From an uncultured Gammaproteobacteria bacterium (GTDB lineage: Bacteria > Pseudomonadota > Gammaproteobacteria > Xanthomonadales > Xanthomonadaceae), in assembly GCA_946885735.1 (NCBI GenBank), contig CAMPGW010000017.1:1-39113 (forward strand): 39,113 bases of DNA, given 5' to 3'. Within the stretch, counting starts at the first letter, position 1. Each line of letters starts with the position of its first letter. Both the position numbers and the translations under genes were made by a program. The notes beneath the pieces are model-generated. The model searched no databases. It was given only the letters and a program-made list of their open reading frames with translations, and was not told the DNA's origin. Of the stretch, positions 32,534 through 39,113 are shown in pieces.

Positions 32534-33292
32534 ATGTGGATGATGCGTGCGCTGGGACGCCGGATGGCGCGTTTCCTGGCGCGCCCGCGCGAGCGCCTCG
32601 GACACCTGCCCACCAGCCCGCGCGAACGGGTCGCGGGCGCACTGCGGCGCGGCGACGTGCTGCTGGTGGAGGGCACCAGCCGCTTTTCCTCGGCGATCAA
32701 GTTCCTGACCCAGAGCACCTGGTCGCATGCCGCCCTCTACGTGGGCGAAGGCCAGTTGTGCGACGTGGACGTGGTCGAGGGCGTGCGCCGCGTGCCGCTG
32801 GCCGCGTTCGACGGCGTGCACACGCGCATCTGCAGGCCGGTGGGGCTGGAGCCCGCCGAGGTCGACGCCATCTGCGACTTCATGCTGTCGCGCGTCGGTC
32901 ACAGCTACGACCTGAAGAACGTCTTCGACCTGGCGCGATACCTCGTGCGCACGCCCCCGGTGCCCGACCGGATGAAGCGGCGGATGATCGCGCTCGGCAG
33001 CGGCGAACCCACCCGGGCGATCTGCAGCACGCTGCTGGCGCAGGCCTTCGCCGCGATCCGCTATCCGATCCTGCCCGAAGTCGAACTGCACGCGGCCGAC
33101 AGCCCCGGCGGGCGCGAGGCCCGCGCCGAGATCCTGCATATCCGCCACCACAGCCTGTACACGCCGCGCGATTTCGACACCTCGCCCTTCTTCCGCATCG
33201 TCAAGCCGCGGCTCGAGGGCGGCTTCGATTTCCATCGCCTGGTGTGGAGCGGCGACGACGGCGTCCACGCCGCCGAGCCACAGGAGGCCTGA
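32534..33292 (+). CDS. YiiX/YebB-type permuted papain-fold hydrolase
   Basis: 252 residues. Catalytic His65 in FLTQSTWSHAALYVGEG and Cys164 in GEPTRAICSTLLAQAF are in the order typical of circularly permuted NlpC/P60 proteins (His before Cys). N-terminal RRGDVLLVEGTSRFSSAIKF is the family opening. Members act on lipids, lipopeptides or peptidoglycan-linked groups. There is no signal peptide, so the active site probably faces the cytosol. Its stop overlaps the next start (TGATG). Confidence 0.88.
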   Translation: MWMMRALGRRMARFLARPRERLGHLPTSPRERVAGALRRGDVLLVEGTSRFSSAIKFLTQSTWSHAALYVGEGQLCDVDVVEGVRRVPLAAFDGVHTRICRPVGLEPAEVDAICDFMLSRVGHSYDLKNVFDLARYLVRTPPVPDRMKRRMIALGSGEPTRAICSTLLAQAFAAIRYPILPEVELHAADSPGGREARAEILHIRHHSLYTPRDFDTSPFFRIVKPRLEGGFDFHRLVWSGDDGVHAAEPQEA

Positions 33293-34185
33293 TGGATCCC
33301 GAGGTCCAGCCCGTCCGCATCGCCGCGCACGACGGGCATGCCTTGGCGGCGTATCGCTACGACGCGCCGCGGCGGCCGATCGGCGCCGTCGTCATCGCCC
33401 CGGCCATGGCGGTCCCGCAATCGTTCTACGCCAGTTTCGCGCGCTGGCTGGCGGGGCAGGGCTATGCGGTGCGCAGCTTCGATTACCGCGGCACCGGCGA
33501 GTCCCTGCGCGGGCCCAGGCGCGGCGCCCCCGGCAGCCTGGACGACTGGTGCCGGCTCGATTACGACGCGGTGCTGGCGGCGACGCGTGCGGAGTTTGCC
33601 GACCTGCCGCTGTTTGCCGTCGGCCACAGCTTCGGCGGGCAGTGCGCGCCGCTGCTGCCCTCGCGCGCCCTGCTGGCGGGGCTGGTGAACATCGCCGTGG
33701 GCAGTGGCGCGATGCGCGACAACACGCCGCGGATCCGCCGGACCGCGCCCTGGCTGTGGTACCTGCTGGTGCCCGTGCTGTGCCCTGTGTTCGGCTACTT
33801 CCCCGGTGCGCGCATCGGGGTCATCGGCGACGTGCCGACGGCGGCGATGCGGCAGTGGCGACGCTGGTGCCTGTCGCCGGACTACCTCCTCGGCGCCGAG
33901 CCGACGGCGCGCCCGGCTTATGCCAGCGCGGCCTTCCCGGTGCTGGCGCTGACCTTCGCCGACGACGAGCTGCTGCTCGAGGCCGGGTCGCGCCGCATCC
34001 ACGCCGCCTACGCGCCGGGTCGCGTGGACTACCGGGTGATCGCAGCTGCGGACATGGGCTTGCCGCGCATCGGCCACCATGGATTCTTCCGCACCCTGGG
34101 GGAACCGCGGCTCTGGCCCCTGGTCAAGGACTGGCTGGATGCGCGGGTGGCGAGCTTGCAGCCCGCGCCGCCCACGCCGGCCTGA
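33292..34185 (+). CDS. Alpha/beta hydrolase (serine aminopeptidase-like, COG4757 type)
   Basis: 297 residues from the ATG at 33292, one base overlapping the previous stop. VVIAPAMAVPQSFYASFARW and YAVRSFDYRGTGES are typical; Ser113 lies in the elbow FAVGHSFGGQ. TFADDELLLEAG probably carries the acid, and RIGHHGFFR the catalytic His. Family proteins are esterases or lipases of unknown substrate. It ends the 30426-34185 lipid gene run; its stop codon TGA is the loop of a 9-bp hairpin. Confidence 0.9.
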   Translation: MDPEVQPVRIAAHDGHALAAYRYDAPRRPIGAVVIAPAMAVPQSFYASFARWLAGQGYAVRSFDYRGTGESLRGPRRGAPGSLDDWCRLDYDAVLAATRAEFADLPLFAVGHSFGGQCAPLLPSRALLAGLVNIAVGSGAMRDNTPRIRRTAPWLWYLLVPVLCPVFGYFPGARIGVIGDVPTAAMRQWRRWCLSPDYLLGAEPTARPAYASAAFPVLALTFADDELLLEAGSRRIHAAYAPGRVDYRVIAAADMGLPRIGHHGFFRTLGEPRLWPLVKDWLDARVASLQPAPPTPA

Positions 34186-34194
34186 GGCCGGCGT
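34174..34194 (+). terminator. 9-bp hairpin with the hydrolase stop codon as its loop
   Basis: ACGCCGGCC (34174-34182), loop TGA (34183-34185) and GGCCGGCGT (34186-34194) form a perfect stem. The loop is the stop codon of the hydrolase gene. The last two bases overlap the GTAACC box of the next promoter. There is a short T run (CCTTT) further on. It may act as a weak terminator insulating the bufferin operon. Confidence 0.55.
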
Positions 34195-34217
34195 AACCTT
34201 TGCGTTCCCCGCGCGAA
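34193..34217 (+). promoter_or_regulatory. ECF-sigma-type promoter of the bufferin operon
   Basis: GTAACC (34193-34198) and CGAA (34214-34217) lie 15 bases apart. This form matches ECF promoters in general (AAC in the -35) and resembles the motif I remember for Caulobacter SigF. Start of transcription would be about 34224, giving a leader of about 65 bases with an inverted repeat GGCCGC/GCGGCC (34243-34258) and the ribosome site AAGGAAAGA (34279-34287). The ECF factor encoded downstream is the obvious candidate to read it. Confidence 0.65.
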
Positions 34218-34289
34218 GCCTCCTGGCAAGTGCGGTTGTCCCGGCCGCGTGCGCGGCCTGAAGTCCACTCTCCAACCCAAGGAAAGAGC

Positions 34290-34604
34290 ATGAGCAAGAC
34301 GACGATCACCGCCATGGCCCTCGCGGCCGCCCTCGGCAGCACCCTGGCCATGCCGGCCGCGGCCCACATGGAAGAGGGCGCCAAGGGCAAGGAAAAATGC
34401 TACGGCGTGTCGCTGGCGGGAAAGAATGACTGCGCCTCCGGCCCGGGCACCAGCTGTGCCGGCAGTTCGACGGTCGACTACCAGGCCGACGCATGGCGAC
34501 TGGTGCCGGCCGGCACCTGCGTGAAGACCGCATCGCCGACCTCGCCGACCGGCTTCGGCCAGCTCGAGGCCTTTACGGCCAAGCCCGCAGATGCCGAGGC
34601 CTGA
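34290..34604 (+). CDS. bufA: Bufferin precursor peptide (DUF2282, BufA-like)
   Basis: 104 residues. A signal peptide ([20 protein letters not shown] to MPAAA) is followed by the conserved core [34 protein letters not shown] and VPAGTCVKT. Four Cys are at 37, 48, 56 and 77, the hallmark spacing of DUF2282 precursors. In characterised bufferins, the MNIO enzyme converts core Cys to thiooxazole groups, and the exported peptide binds copper. The tail ([11 protein letters not shown]) is variable. The genes for the MNIO and DUF2063 partners follow directly, the first overlapping by 14 bases. Confidence 0.93.
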   Translation: MSKTTITAMALAAALGSTLAMPAAAHMEEGAKGKEKCYGVSLAGKNDCASGPGTSCAGSSTVDYQADAWRLVPAGTCVKTASPTSPTGFGQLEAFTAKPADAEA

Positions 34605-35475
34605 GCCTCCGCCACGAGAACCCCGGCACCTGCCGGGGTCGGCGCTGCCGGCCGGTGCGGGCATCGGCGCCAAGCCCCAGCACTACGAAGCCCTGCTCGC
34701 CGACGCGGCAGGGCCCGCGTTCATCGAGGTGCACGCCGAGAACTTCATGGGCGCCGGCGGGCCCCCGCATGCCTGGCTGCGGAGGCTACGCGAGCGCTAT
34801 CCCCTGTCCGTGCATGGCGTCGGCCTGTCCATCGGCGGCGAATCGCTGGACGCCACCCACCTCGAGCGGCTGGCCTTCGTCGTCGAACGGCACGCACCCG
34901 CCGCGGTGTCCGAACACCTGGCCTGGTCGAGCCACGGCGAGGTGTACTTCAACGACCTGCTGCCGCCGCGCTATGACCGTGCCACGCTGGCACGCGTGTG
35001 CGAACACGTGGACCGCGTCCAGGCGCGTCTCGGCCGGCGCCTGCTGATGGAAAACCCCTCGACCTACCTCGAGCACGCCGGCGGTGATTTCGACGAGCCG
35101 CAGTTCCTCTCGGAGATGGTGCGCAGGACCGGCTGCGGGCTGCTGCTCGACCTCAACAATGCCTATGTGAGCGCGCGCAACCACGGTCGCGACGCCAGCG
35201 CATGGCTGGATGCGGTGCCGCTGGGGGCGGTCGAGCAGATCCACCTGGCCGGCCACGCGCGCGACCGCGACGGCGCTGGCGACGAGTTGCTGATCGACGA
35301 CCACGGGTCGGCCGTCTCAGCGCCGGTCTGGGACCTGTTCGAGGCCACCCTGGCGCGCATCGGCCCGGTGCCGACGCTGATCGAGTGGGACACCGACGTG
35401 CCCGGCTACGCCGTACTGATGGCCGAGGCCGCGGCCGCCGAAGCGCGACTGGCGCGCCTGCGGCAGGCGGCATGA
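34591..35475 (+). CDS. bufB: MNIO (DUF692) multinuclear iron oxidase, bufferin maturase
   Basis: 294 residues from the ATG at 34591, the only start in frame. DUF692 TIM-barrel signatures with candidate iron ligands: [10 protein letters not shown] (His48, Glu50), [10 protein letters not shown] (His75), [10 protein letters not shown] (Glu108, His109), [10 protein letters not shown] (Glu154), [16 protein letters not shown] (Asp187, Asn189), IHLAGH (His218, His222), IDDHG (His238) and LIEWDTD (Glu265). MNIO enzymes use two or three irons and O2 to modify Cys of RiPP precursors. A Pro-rich 20-residue N-terminal extension is specific to this copy. A strong hairpin lies in codons 10-17. Confidence 0.95.
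   Translation: MPRPEPPPREPRHLPGSALPAGAGIGAKPQHYEALLADAAGPAFIEVHAENFMGAGGPPHAWLRRLRERYPLSVHGVGLSIGGESLDATHLERLAFVVERHAPAAVSEHLAWSSHGEVYFNDLLPPRYDRATLARVCEHVDRVQARLGRRLLMENPSTYLEHAGGDFDEPQFLSEMVRRTGCGLLLDLNNAYVSARNHGRDASAWLDAVPLGAVEQIHLAGHARDRDGAGDELLIDDHGSAVSAPVWDLFEATLARIGPVPTLIEWDTDVPGYAVLMAEAAAAEARLARLRQAA
34620..34639 (+). promoter_or_regulatory. Hairpin at the precursor/maturase junction
   Basis: ACCCCGGC (34620-34627), loop ACCT, GCCGGGGT (34632-34639) form a perfect 8-bp GC-rich stem 16 bases after the bufA stop and inside the bufB reading frame. It lacks a T run. It could protect the 3' end of a bufA-only mRNA or slow ribosomes into bufB, so that more precursor than enzyme is made. 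Confidence 0.5.
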
Positions 35476-36245
35476 GCGGCCTGTCCGCGTTCGCGCAGGC
35501 GCTGTTGCAGGCGGGAGGACCGACGCCGGCGGGGCTGGTCGCCTGGAACGGCTCGGATCCCGCGCGCCGGTTCGCGGTGTACCGCAACAACGTCATGTCC
35601 TCGCTCCTGCGCGCGCTGGAAGATGCGTTTCCGGTCTGCGTGCAGCTCGTGGGCACGGATTTCTTCCGCGCGATGGCCGCCGGGTACGTCTGCGCCGTAC
35701 CTCCCCGCACGCCGGTGCTGGCAGAGCACGGCGCAGGCTTTGCCGCGTTCGTCGAGGCCTTCGAGCCAGCGGCCGGCGTGCCTTACCTGGCCGACATGGC
35801 GAGGCTGGAGCGGGCGCGGCTCGAGGCTTTCCACTCCGCCGACGCCGAGGCGCTGTCGCCGCGCGATTTCGAGCCCTGGCTGGCGGCGCCCGACGGGCTG
35901 ATGCGCCAGCGCCTCGCACTGCATCCCTCGTTGCGCCTGTTGCCGGCGTCGCGCTGCGTGCTGGCCCTGTGGCAGGCGCACGACGCAAACGATCCCGACG
36001 CGTTGGCGACGACGCGCGAGCGCGCGGAAAACCAGGTCCGCGAGGACCTGCTGGTCGTGCGGCCCGAGGCGCAAGTGCAGGCGACGGTGCTGCCCGCGGG
36101 CGCCAGCCTGGCCTTGTCGCGGCTTGCGGACGGCTCGATCATCGCGCAGGCCCTCGAGGCCGCCGCGGACGCCCCCGGGTTTTCGCTGCAAGCCGTCCTC
36201 GCCGTGCTGGTGCACGCGCGCGTCGCCACGCGAATCTCGCCCTGA
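35472..36245 (+). CDS. bufC: DUF2063 MNIO partner protein (BufC-like)
   Basis: 257 residues, coupled to bufB by ATGA. The N-terminal DUF2063 domain includes PARRFAVYRNNVMSSLLRAL, EDAFPVCVQLVGTDFFRAMA, then PYLADMARLERARLEAFHSA. The C-terminal part (about 110-257) resembles a second domain with RQRLALHPSLRLLPASRCVL and GSIIAQALEAAA. In bufferin and related MNIO systems this protein binds the precursor leader and delivers it to the MNIO enzyme. Full length; no membrane segment. Confidence 0.93.
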   Translation: MSGLSAFAQALLQAGGPTPAGLVAWNGSDPARRFAVYRNNVMSSLLRALEDAFPVCVQLVGTDFFRAMAAGYVCAVPPRTPVLAEHGAGFAAFVEAFEPAAGVPYLADMARLERARLEAFHSADAEALSPRDFEPWLAAPDGLMRQRLALHPSLRLLPASRCVLALWQAHDANDPDALATTRERAENQVREDLLVVRPEAQVQATVLPAGASLALSRLADGSIIAQALEAAADAPGFSLQAVLAVLVHARVATRISP

Positions 36246-36249
36246 GGCC

Positions 36250-36882
36250 ATGACCATCCTGCCCTTTCCCGGGCGCACTGCCCGCGAACATGAGTCCGGC
36301 GTGGACGCGGACGACGGCGCGCGCTGGTCCGGGTTGATGCTGCTCGCCCAGGACGGCGACACCGAGGCCTATCAACGCCTGCTGCGGGAAATCGTGCCCT
36401 ACCTGCGGGCGATGGCGCGCCGCTACCTGGCGCAGGCGCCCGCCCACGAGCACGAGGACGCGGTGCAGGAAGTACTGCTGGCCGTGCACGGCATCCGCCA
36501 CACCTACGAGCGCGGCCGGCCCTTCAAGCCCTGGCTCGCCACCATCGCGAGCCGGCGGCTGGTGGACCTGTATCGCCGTGGCTCGCATCGGCGGCGGCAC
36601 GAGCGCGCGGCGGCGGAGGACGGGTTCGAACGCGAAGCCCTGGCGCCCACGGCCGATCCCTTCGACGATGCCGAGCGCCATGCCGGTGCGCGCCAGGTCC
36701 GCGACGCGGTGGCGGCGCTGCCGCCGCGGCAGCGCGAGGCGCTCGAGCTGCTTCGCCTGCGCGAGTTGTCCCTGCGCGAGGCGTCCGCCCTGAGCCGCCA
36801 GCCGGAGGGCGCGCTCAAGGTCGCCTGCCATCGCGCCTTGAAATCGCTGCGCACCCTGCTCGACAAGAAGGGACACCGATGA
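36250..36882 (+). CDS. ECF sigma factor (SigF-like, DUF1109-linked class)
   Basis: 210 residues. Sigma region 2 includes GDTEAYQRLLREIVPYLRAM, HEDAVQEVLLAVHGIRHTYE (the DAVQEVLL core-binding motif) and RGRPFKPWLATIASRRLVDL. Region 4 includes QVRDAVAALPPRQREALELL, RLRELSLREASALSRQPEGA and VACHRALKSLRTLL. The class next to DUF1109 anti-sigma factors is probably ECF16 in the older scheme. It starts 4 bases after bufC and overlaps the DUF1109 gene (ATGA), so it is made with the operon it probably activates. Confidence 0.95.
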   Translation: MTILPFPGRTAREHESGVDADDGARWSGLMLLAQDGDTEAYQRLLREIVPYLRAMARRYLAQAPAHEHEDAVQEVLLAVHGIRHTYERGRPFKPWLATIASRRLVDLYRRGSHRRRHERAAAEDGFEREALAPTADPFDDAERHAGARQVRDAVAALPPRQREALELLRLRELSLREASALSRQPEGALKVACHRALKSLRTLLDKKGHR

Positions 36883-37538
36883 ACCCCACCGACGACCTGA
36901 TCCGACAACTCGCCGCGCGCGCCGTGCCGGTGCGACCGTTGGCGCCGGCCTGGTTGCGCGCCTGCGCGTGGCTGCTGGTGTCGGCCGGCGTGATCGTGCT
37001 GGCGACTTCGTTCTTCGGCATGCGCCCGCAGTGGCCCGATCCCTTGCGCGACCCGGTTGGTGGCCTGGAATGGTTCGGCGGCGCGCTCACCGGCGTGCTG
37101 GCGGCCTTCGCGGTGTTCCAGCTCAGCGTGCCGGGACGCGATCCGCGCTGGGCCTGGTTGCCGGTGCCGGCCCTGTTGCTGTGGACATGGGGCGTGGGGC
37201 TGGGCTGTTTGGTCGAGTGGTTGCAGGCCGGGCCGTCCTTCGACCCGCGCGCCATGTCCTGTGCGCGCGAAGTCGCGCTGGTCGGCTTGCCGATCGCCGC
37301 GGTGCTGTTGCTGATGGTGCGACATGCCGCGCTGGCGCGACCGCGCGCCACCGCCCTGCTGGGCGGCCTGGCGGCCGCCGCGTTGTCGTCGGCCGGCGTG
37401 AGCCTGTTCCATGTCGGCGAAACCGCGGCCATGGTCCTGGTCGGGCACCTGCTGGCGGTGCTCGTGCTCAGCGCGCTGTGTGCGCTGGCCAGCCGCGTCC
37501 TGTTCCGTTCGGTGGGAGCCTGGCGCCCTTTGCTATAG
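36879..37538 (+). CDS. nrsF: DUF1109 membrane anti-sigma factor (NrsF-like)
   Basis: 219 residues with six predicted membrane helices (about 25-46, 65-83, 92-113, 131-148, 157-175, 183-204). N-terminal cytosolic MNPTDDLIRQLAARAVPVRP is the NrsF signature and binds the sigma factor. Cys110 and Cys128 flank the loop VEWLQAGPSFDPRAMS outside the membrane and are candidate redox or metal sensors; in Caulobacter NrsF, periplasmic-side Cys are needed for sigma release by metal stress. It is cotranscribed with the sigma gene. Its stop TAG lies inside the -10 of the next gene. Confidence 0.95.
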   Translation: MNPTDDLIRQLAARAVPVRPLAPAWLRACAWLLVSAGVIVLATSFFGMRPQWPDPLRDPVGGLEWFGGALTGVLAAFAVFQLSVPGRDPRWAWLPVPALLLWTWGVGLGCLVEWLQAGPSFDPRAMSCAREVALVGLPIAAVLLLMVRHAALARPRATALLGGLAAAALSSAGVSLFHVGETAAMVLVGHLLAVLVLSALCALASRVLFRSVGAWRPLL

Positions 37539-37539
37539 T
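37531..37539 (+). promoter_or_regulatory. Extended -10 promoter of the TPR-ankyrin gene
   Basis: TGCTATAGT is an extended -10 (TGn plus TATAGT at 37534-37539), which overlaps the nrsF stop. Transcription would start near 37546, about 21 bases before the ATG at 37567, with CCGGAG as ribosome site. No clear -35 is needed with a TGn. This separates the TPR-ankyrin gene from the sigma operon. Confidence 0.55.
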
Positions 37540-37566
37540 CGCGCGGCCCCTACGCCGGAGCCGAGC

Positions 37567-38925
37567 ATGTCGCATCACCTTCGTCGCCTTCGCCCACTGG
37601 CACTGGCACTCGTCCTTGGCGCCTCGGCGTTTCCCGTCGCGTCTGCCTTCGCCGCCGATGACGCCGCCTGCATCCGGATCGATCCCGACCGGCGCGTGCG
37701 CTTCGAAGGCCGCGAACTGCTCGATTCGCCCGGCCTGGTCTCCGCGGACCTGCGCAGGCTCAATGCCAGGCTTGCACGCGGCGAGTGCGCTGATGCGGCG
37801 ATGGCCGAAGTCGCGGAGGCGATCATCGCGACGCCGGACGACATCGGGCTGGCCTTCCTGGAGGCGCGCGTGGATGCACTGGCCGGCCGCCGCGCGGTGG
37901 CGGAACGACGCGTCGACGCGCTGCTCGAGCGTGATCCCGCGCTGCAACCGGCCCTGGTGCTCAAGGCCAGGCTGCTGCTCGATCGCGAGCAGCGCGATTC
38001 GGCGCGGCCCTTGCTGGCGCGCGCGGTGGCGGCCCAGCCGGAGGACCTGCGCGCGGCCTTCGTGCAGATGCGCCTGCAGTCGCTCGATGCGCCGAAGGGC
38101 GACGGACCCGGCCGCCTGCTGAAAGCCCTGCGCGATCCCGCGCTGCCGCCGGACCTGCGCGAGGACGCGCAGACCACCTTGCTGTACCTGACCGCGCTCG
38201 ACCTCGACCGCAAGGAAGAGGCGATGCGCGAAGGCCTTCGCTTTGAATCGCAGACCCCGCGTTGGCACAAGGCCACCGCGCTCGCTCGCCTGCTGGCCGA
38301 GGAGAGCGGCAAGGTCGCCGAGGCGCGCAGCCTCGCGCAGTCGGTCGTCGACGACGCTGCGGCGCCGCACGAAGCCCGCCACGAGGCCGCCATCGTCGTC
38401 GCCGAGACCTGGCTGATGGAGGCCGCAGGCATCGATCCCGCCCCGTCGCCACGCAACGCGCGCCAGGTCGCCGCCGCGAAGGCGGTGATGGAGGGCGACA
38501 TGGTGCCCGTGGCCGGCCGGATCCGCCGCTTCCACGACCTTTCGCGGCTGCTGCCCTTCGTCGCCGACGTGGAGGACCCGGAAGCGCGCGGTCCCGACGG
38601 CCTGACCCTGTTGTGCCGCGGCGCCCAACTGCTGGAGGAGAGCAAGATCCGTCGCGCGCTCGACGCCGGCGCGAAGGTGGACGGCGACTGCTCCGGTTCG
38701 ACCGCGCTGGCCTACGTCGTGCGCCAGGGGCCCGGCCTGTGGGAGATGAAGACCGGCGTGGTGAGGATGCTGCTCGATGCCGGCGCCGATCCCGACCCGA
38801 AGCTGTACCCGGGCAGCACCTACACTGCGATGAGCTTCTGCGCCGAGGGCTTGCCCGGCTGCGAGATACACCTGCTGCCGATGCTGGAGGAGGCGGCCGC
38901 CGCGCGCGCCGCCGCCAAACCGTGA
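37567..38925 (+). CDS. Secreted TPR-ankyrin repeat protein
   Basis: 452 residues with a signal peptide (MSHHLRRLRPLALALVLGAS to AFA). Residues about 85-300 contain helical TPR-like repeats (EARVDALAGRRAVAERRVDA, LVLKARLLLDREQRDSARPL and more). Ankyrin-like repeats follow from about 350 (GPDGLTLLCRGAQLLEESKI, RRALDAGAKVDGDCSGSTAL, VRMLLDAGADPDPKLYPGST). Cys at CIRID, GECAD, LLCRG, DCSG, SFCAEG and PGCEI may form disulfides. Such proteins are adaptors; no partner can be named. Own promoter, independent of the sigma operon. Confidence 0.85.
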   Translation: MSHHLRRLRPLALALVLGASAFPVASAFAADDAACIRIDPDRRVRFEGRELLDSPGLVSADLRRLNARLARGECADAAMAEVAEAIIATPDDIGLAFLEARVDALAGRRAVAERRVDALLERDPALQPALVLKARLLLDREQRDSARPLLARAVAAQPEDLRAAFVQMRLQSLDAPKGDGPGRLLKALRDPALPPDLREDAQTTLLYLTALDLDRKEEAMREGLRFESQTPRWHKATALARLLAEESGKVAEARSLAQSVVDDAAAPHEARHEAAIVVAETWLMEAAGIDPAPSPRNARQVAAAKAVMEGDMVPVAGRIRRFHDLSRLLPFVADVEDPEARGPDGLTLLCRGAQLLEESKIRRALDAGAKVDGDCSGSTALAYVVRQGPGLWEMKTGVVRMLLDAGADPDPKLYPGSTYTAMSFCAEGLPGCEIHLLPMLEEAAAARAAAKP

Positions 38926-38952
38926 CCGGCTCCGCAGGGTAGAACTACCGAT

Positions 38953-38969
38953 GGGGCGCGCGCCGCCCC
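38953..38969 (+). terminator. GC-rich hairpin after the TPR-ankyrin gene
   Basis: GGGGCG (38953-38958), loop CGCGC, CGCCCC (38964-38969) form a perfect 6-bp stem 28 bases after the stop. No T run, so only a weak terminator or mRNA-end stabiliser. Confidence 0.4.
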
Positions 38970-39008
38970 GGTGCCACAATCCGGGCGGATCGAACGCAGG
39001 GCCCGGAC

Positions 39009-39113
39009 ATGGCATTCAGCGAGGAACAGGCGCGCGCCTACATGCACAAGCTGCTGGGGGCGATGAGCCAGGCCGGCGGCTCGGACCTGTTCATCGCGCA
39101 CGACTTCCCGCCC
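39009..39113 (+). CDS. pilU: PilT/PilU-family retraction ATPase (N-terminus, cut by window edge)
   Basis: Only 35 codons are visible. MAFSEEQARAYMHKLLGAMS followed by QAGGSDLFIAHDFPP fits the start of PilU-like ATPases, whose N-terminal domain begins with a short helix and the GSDL(Y/F) motif. These hexameric ATPases drive retraction of type IV pili. PilU rather than PilT is suggested by the length of the segment before GSDL, but the call rests on little sequence. A CACAAT -10-like box lies at 38975-38980. Confidence 0.7.
   Translation, partial: MAFSEEQARAYMHKLLGAMSQAGGSDLFIAHDFPP

Overview
The window is about 39 kb of very GC-rich, gene-dense chromosome. It holds about 43 protein genes, no visible rRNA or tRNA, no insertion sequence, no CRISPR array and no gene-free stretch over 300 bases. 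Codon use is strongly GC-biased throughout, so long antisense shadow frames are common. The gene content (LemA, YpfJ-type peptidase, AidB, Cfa, bactofilin, a PilT/PilU-type start at the right edge, KaiC with a hybrid kinase) and the high GC suggest a free-living gammaproteobacterium of the Lysobacterales/Xanthomonadales type. This placement is inference; no marker gene proves it.

Layout. Positions 1-7864 hold lemA (partial), an M14-type peptidase, a secreted histidine phosphatase, DUF924, a DUF2007-HD fusion, a secreted YciI-like protein, a YpfJ-type zinc peptidase, and a tight four-gene operon of a TetR regulator, two VOC proteins and a Tat-exported dienelactone hydrolase. The operon has a palindromic operator lying inside its own promoter. 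Positions 7892-10872 hold a DedA/VTT protein coupled to a 758-residue unrecognised membrane protein. Positions 10880-13917 (minus strand) hold a double-domain KaiC ATPase coupled to a hybrid histidine kinase, without kaiA or kaiB. Positions 14066-25795 are a mixed housekeeping and stress region: DUF4932-like metallopeptidase, KGG stress protein, GIY-YIG variant, FMN reductase, PLP decarboxylase, small Cys-rich protein, DksA-type zinc finger, esterase, zinc-ribbon/bactofilin pair, SpoIIAA-like/YjdF pair, MoaD-like/beta-propeller pair and MAPEG. Positions 25919-34185 hold PEBP, aidB, cfa, a CsgG-like secreted protein, and a plus-strand run of cNMP-DUF1003, patatin, YiiX-type and alpha/beta hydrolase genes that looks devoted to envelope or lipid functions.

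The most notable system is at 34174-37538. It is a bufferin-type RiPP operon: a DUF2282 precursor with four Cys, a DUF692/MNIO maturase and a DUF2063 partner, followed without a break by an ECF sigma factor and a DUF1109 (NrsF-like) membrane anti-sigma factor. A GTAACC-N15-CGAA promoter lies upstream of the precursor, abutting a 9-bp hairpin that holds the stop codon of the preceding gene. A second strong hairpin sits at the precursor/maturase junction. The arrangement suggests a self-contained unit in which a membrane sensor releases a sigma factor that switches on a modified, exported, probably copper-binding peptide. The individual families are described; the hairpin architecture and the fused regulatory operon are worth checking.

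The right end holds a secreted TPR-ankyrin protein and the first 35 codons of a PilT/PilU-like ATPase.
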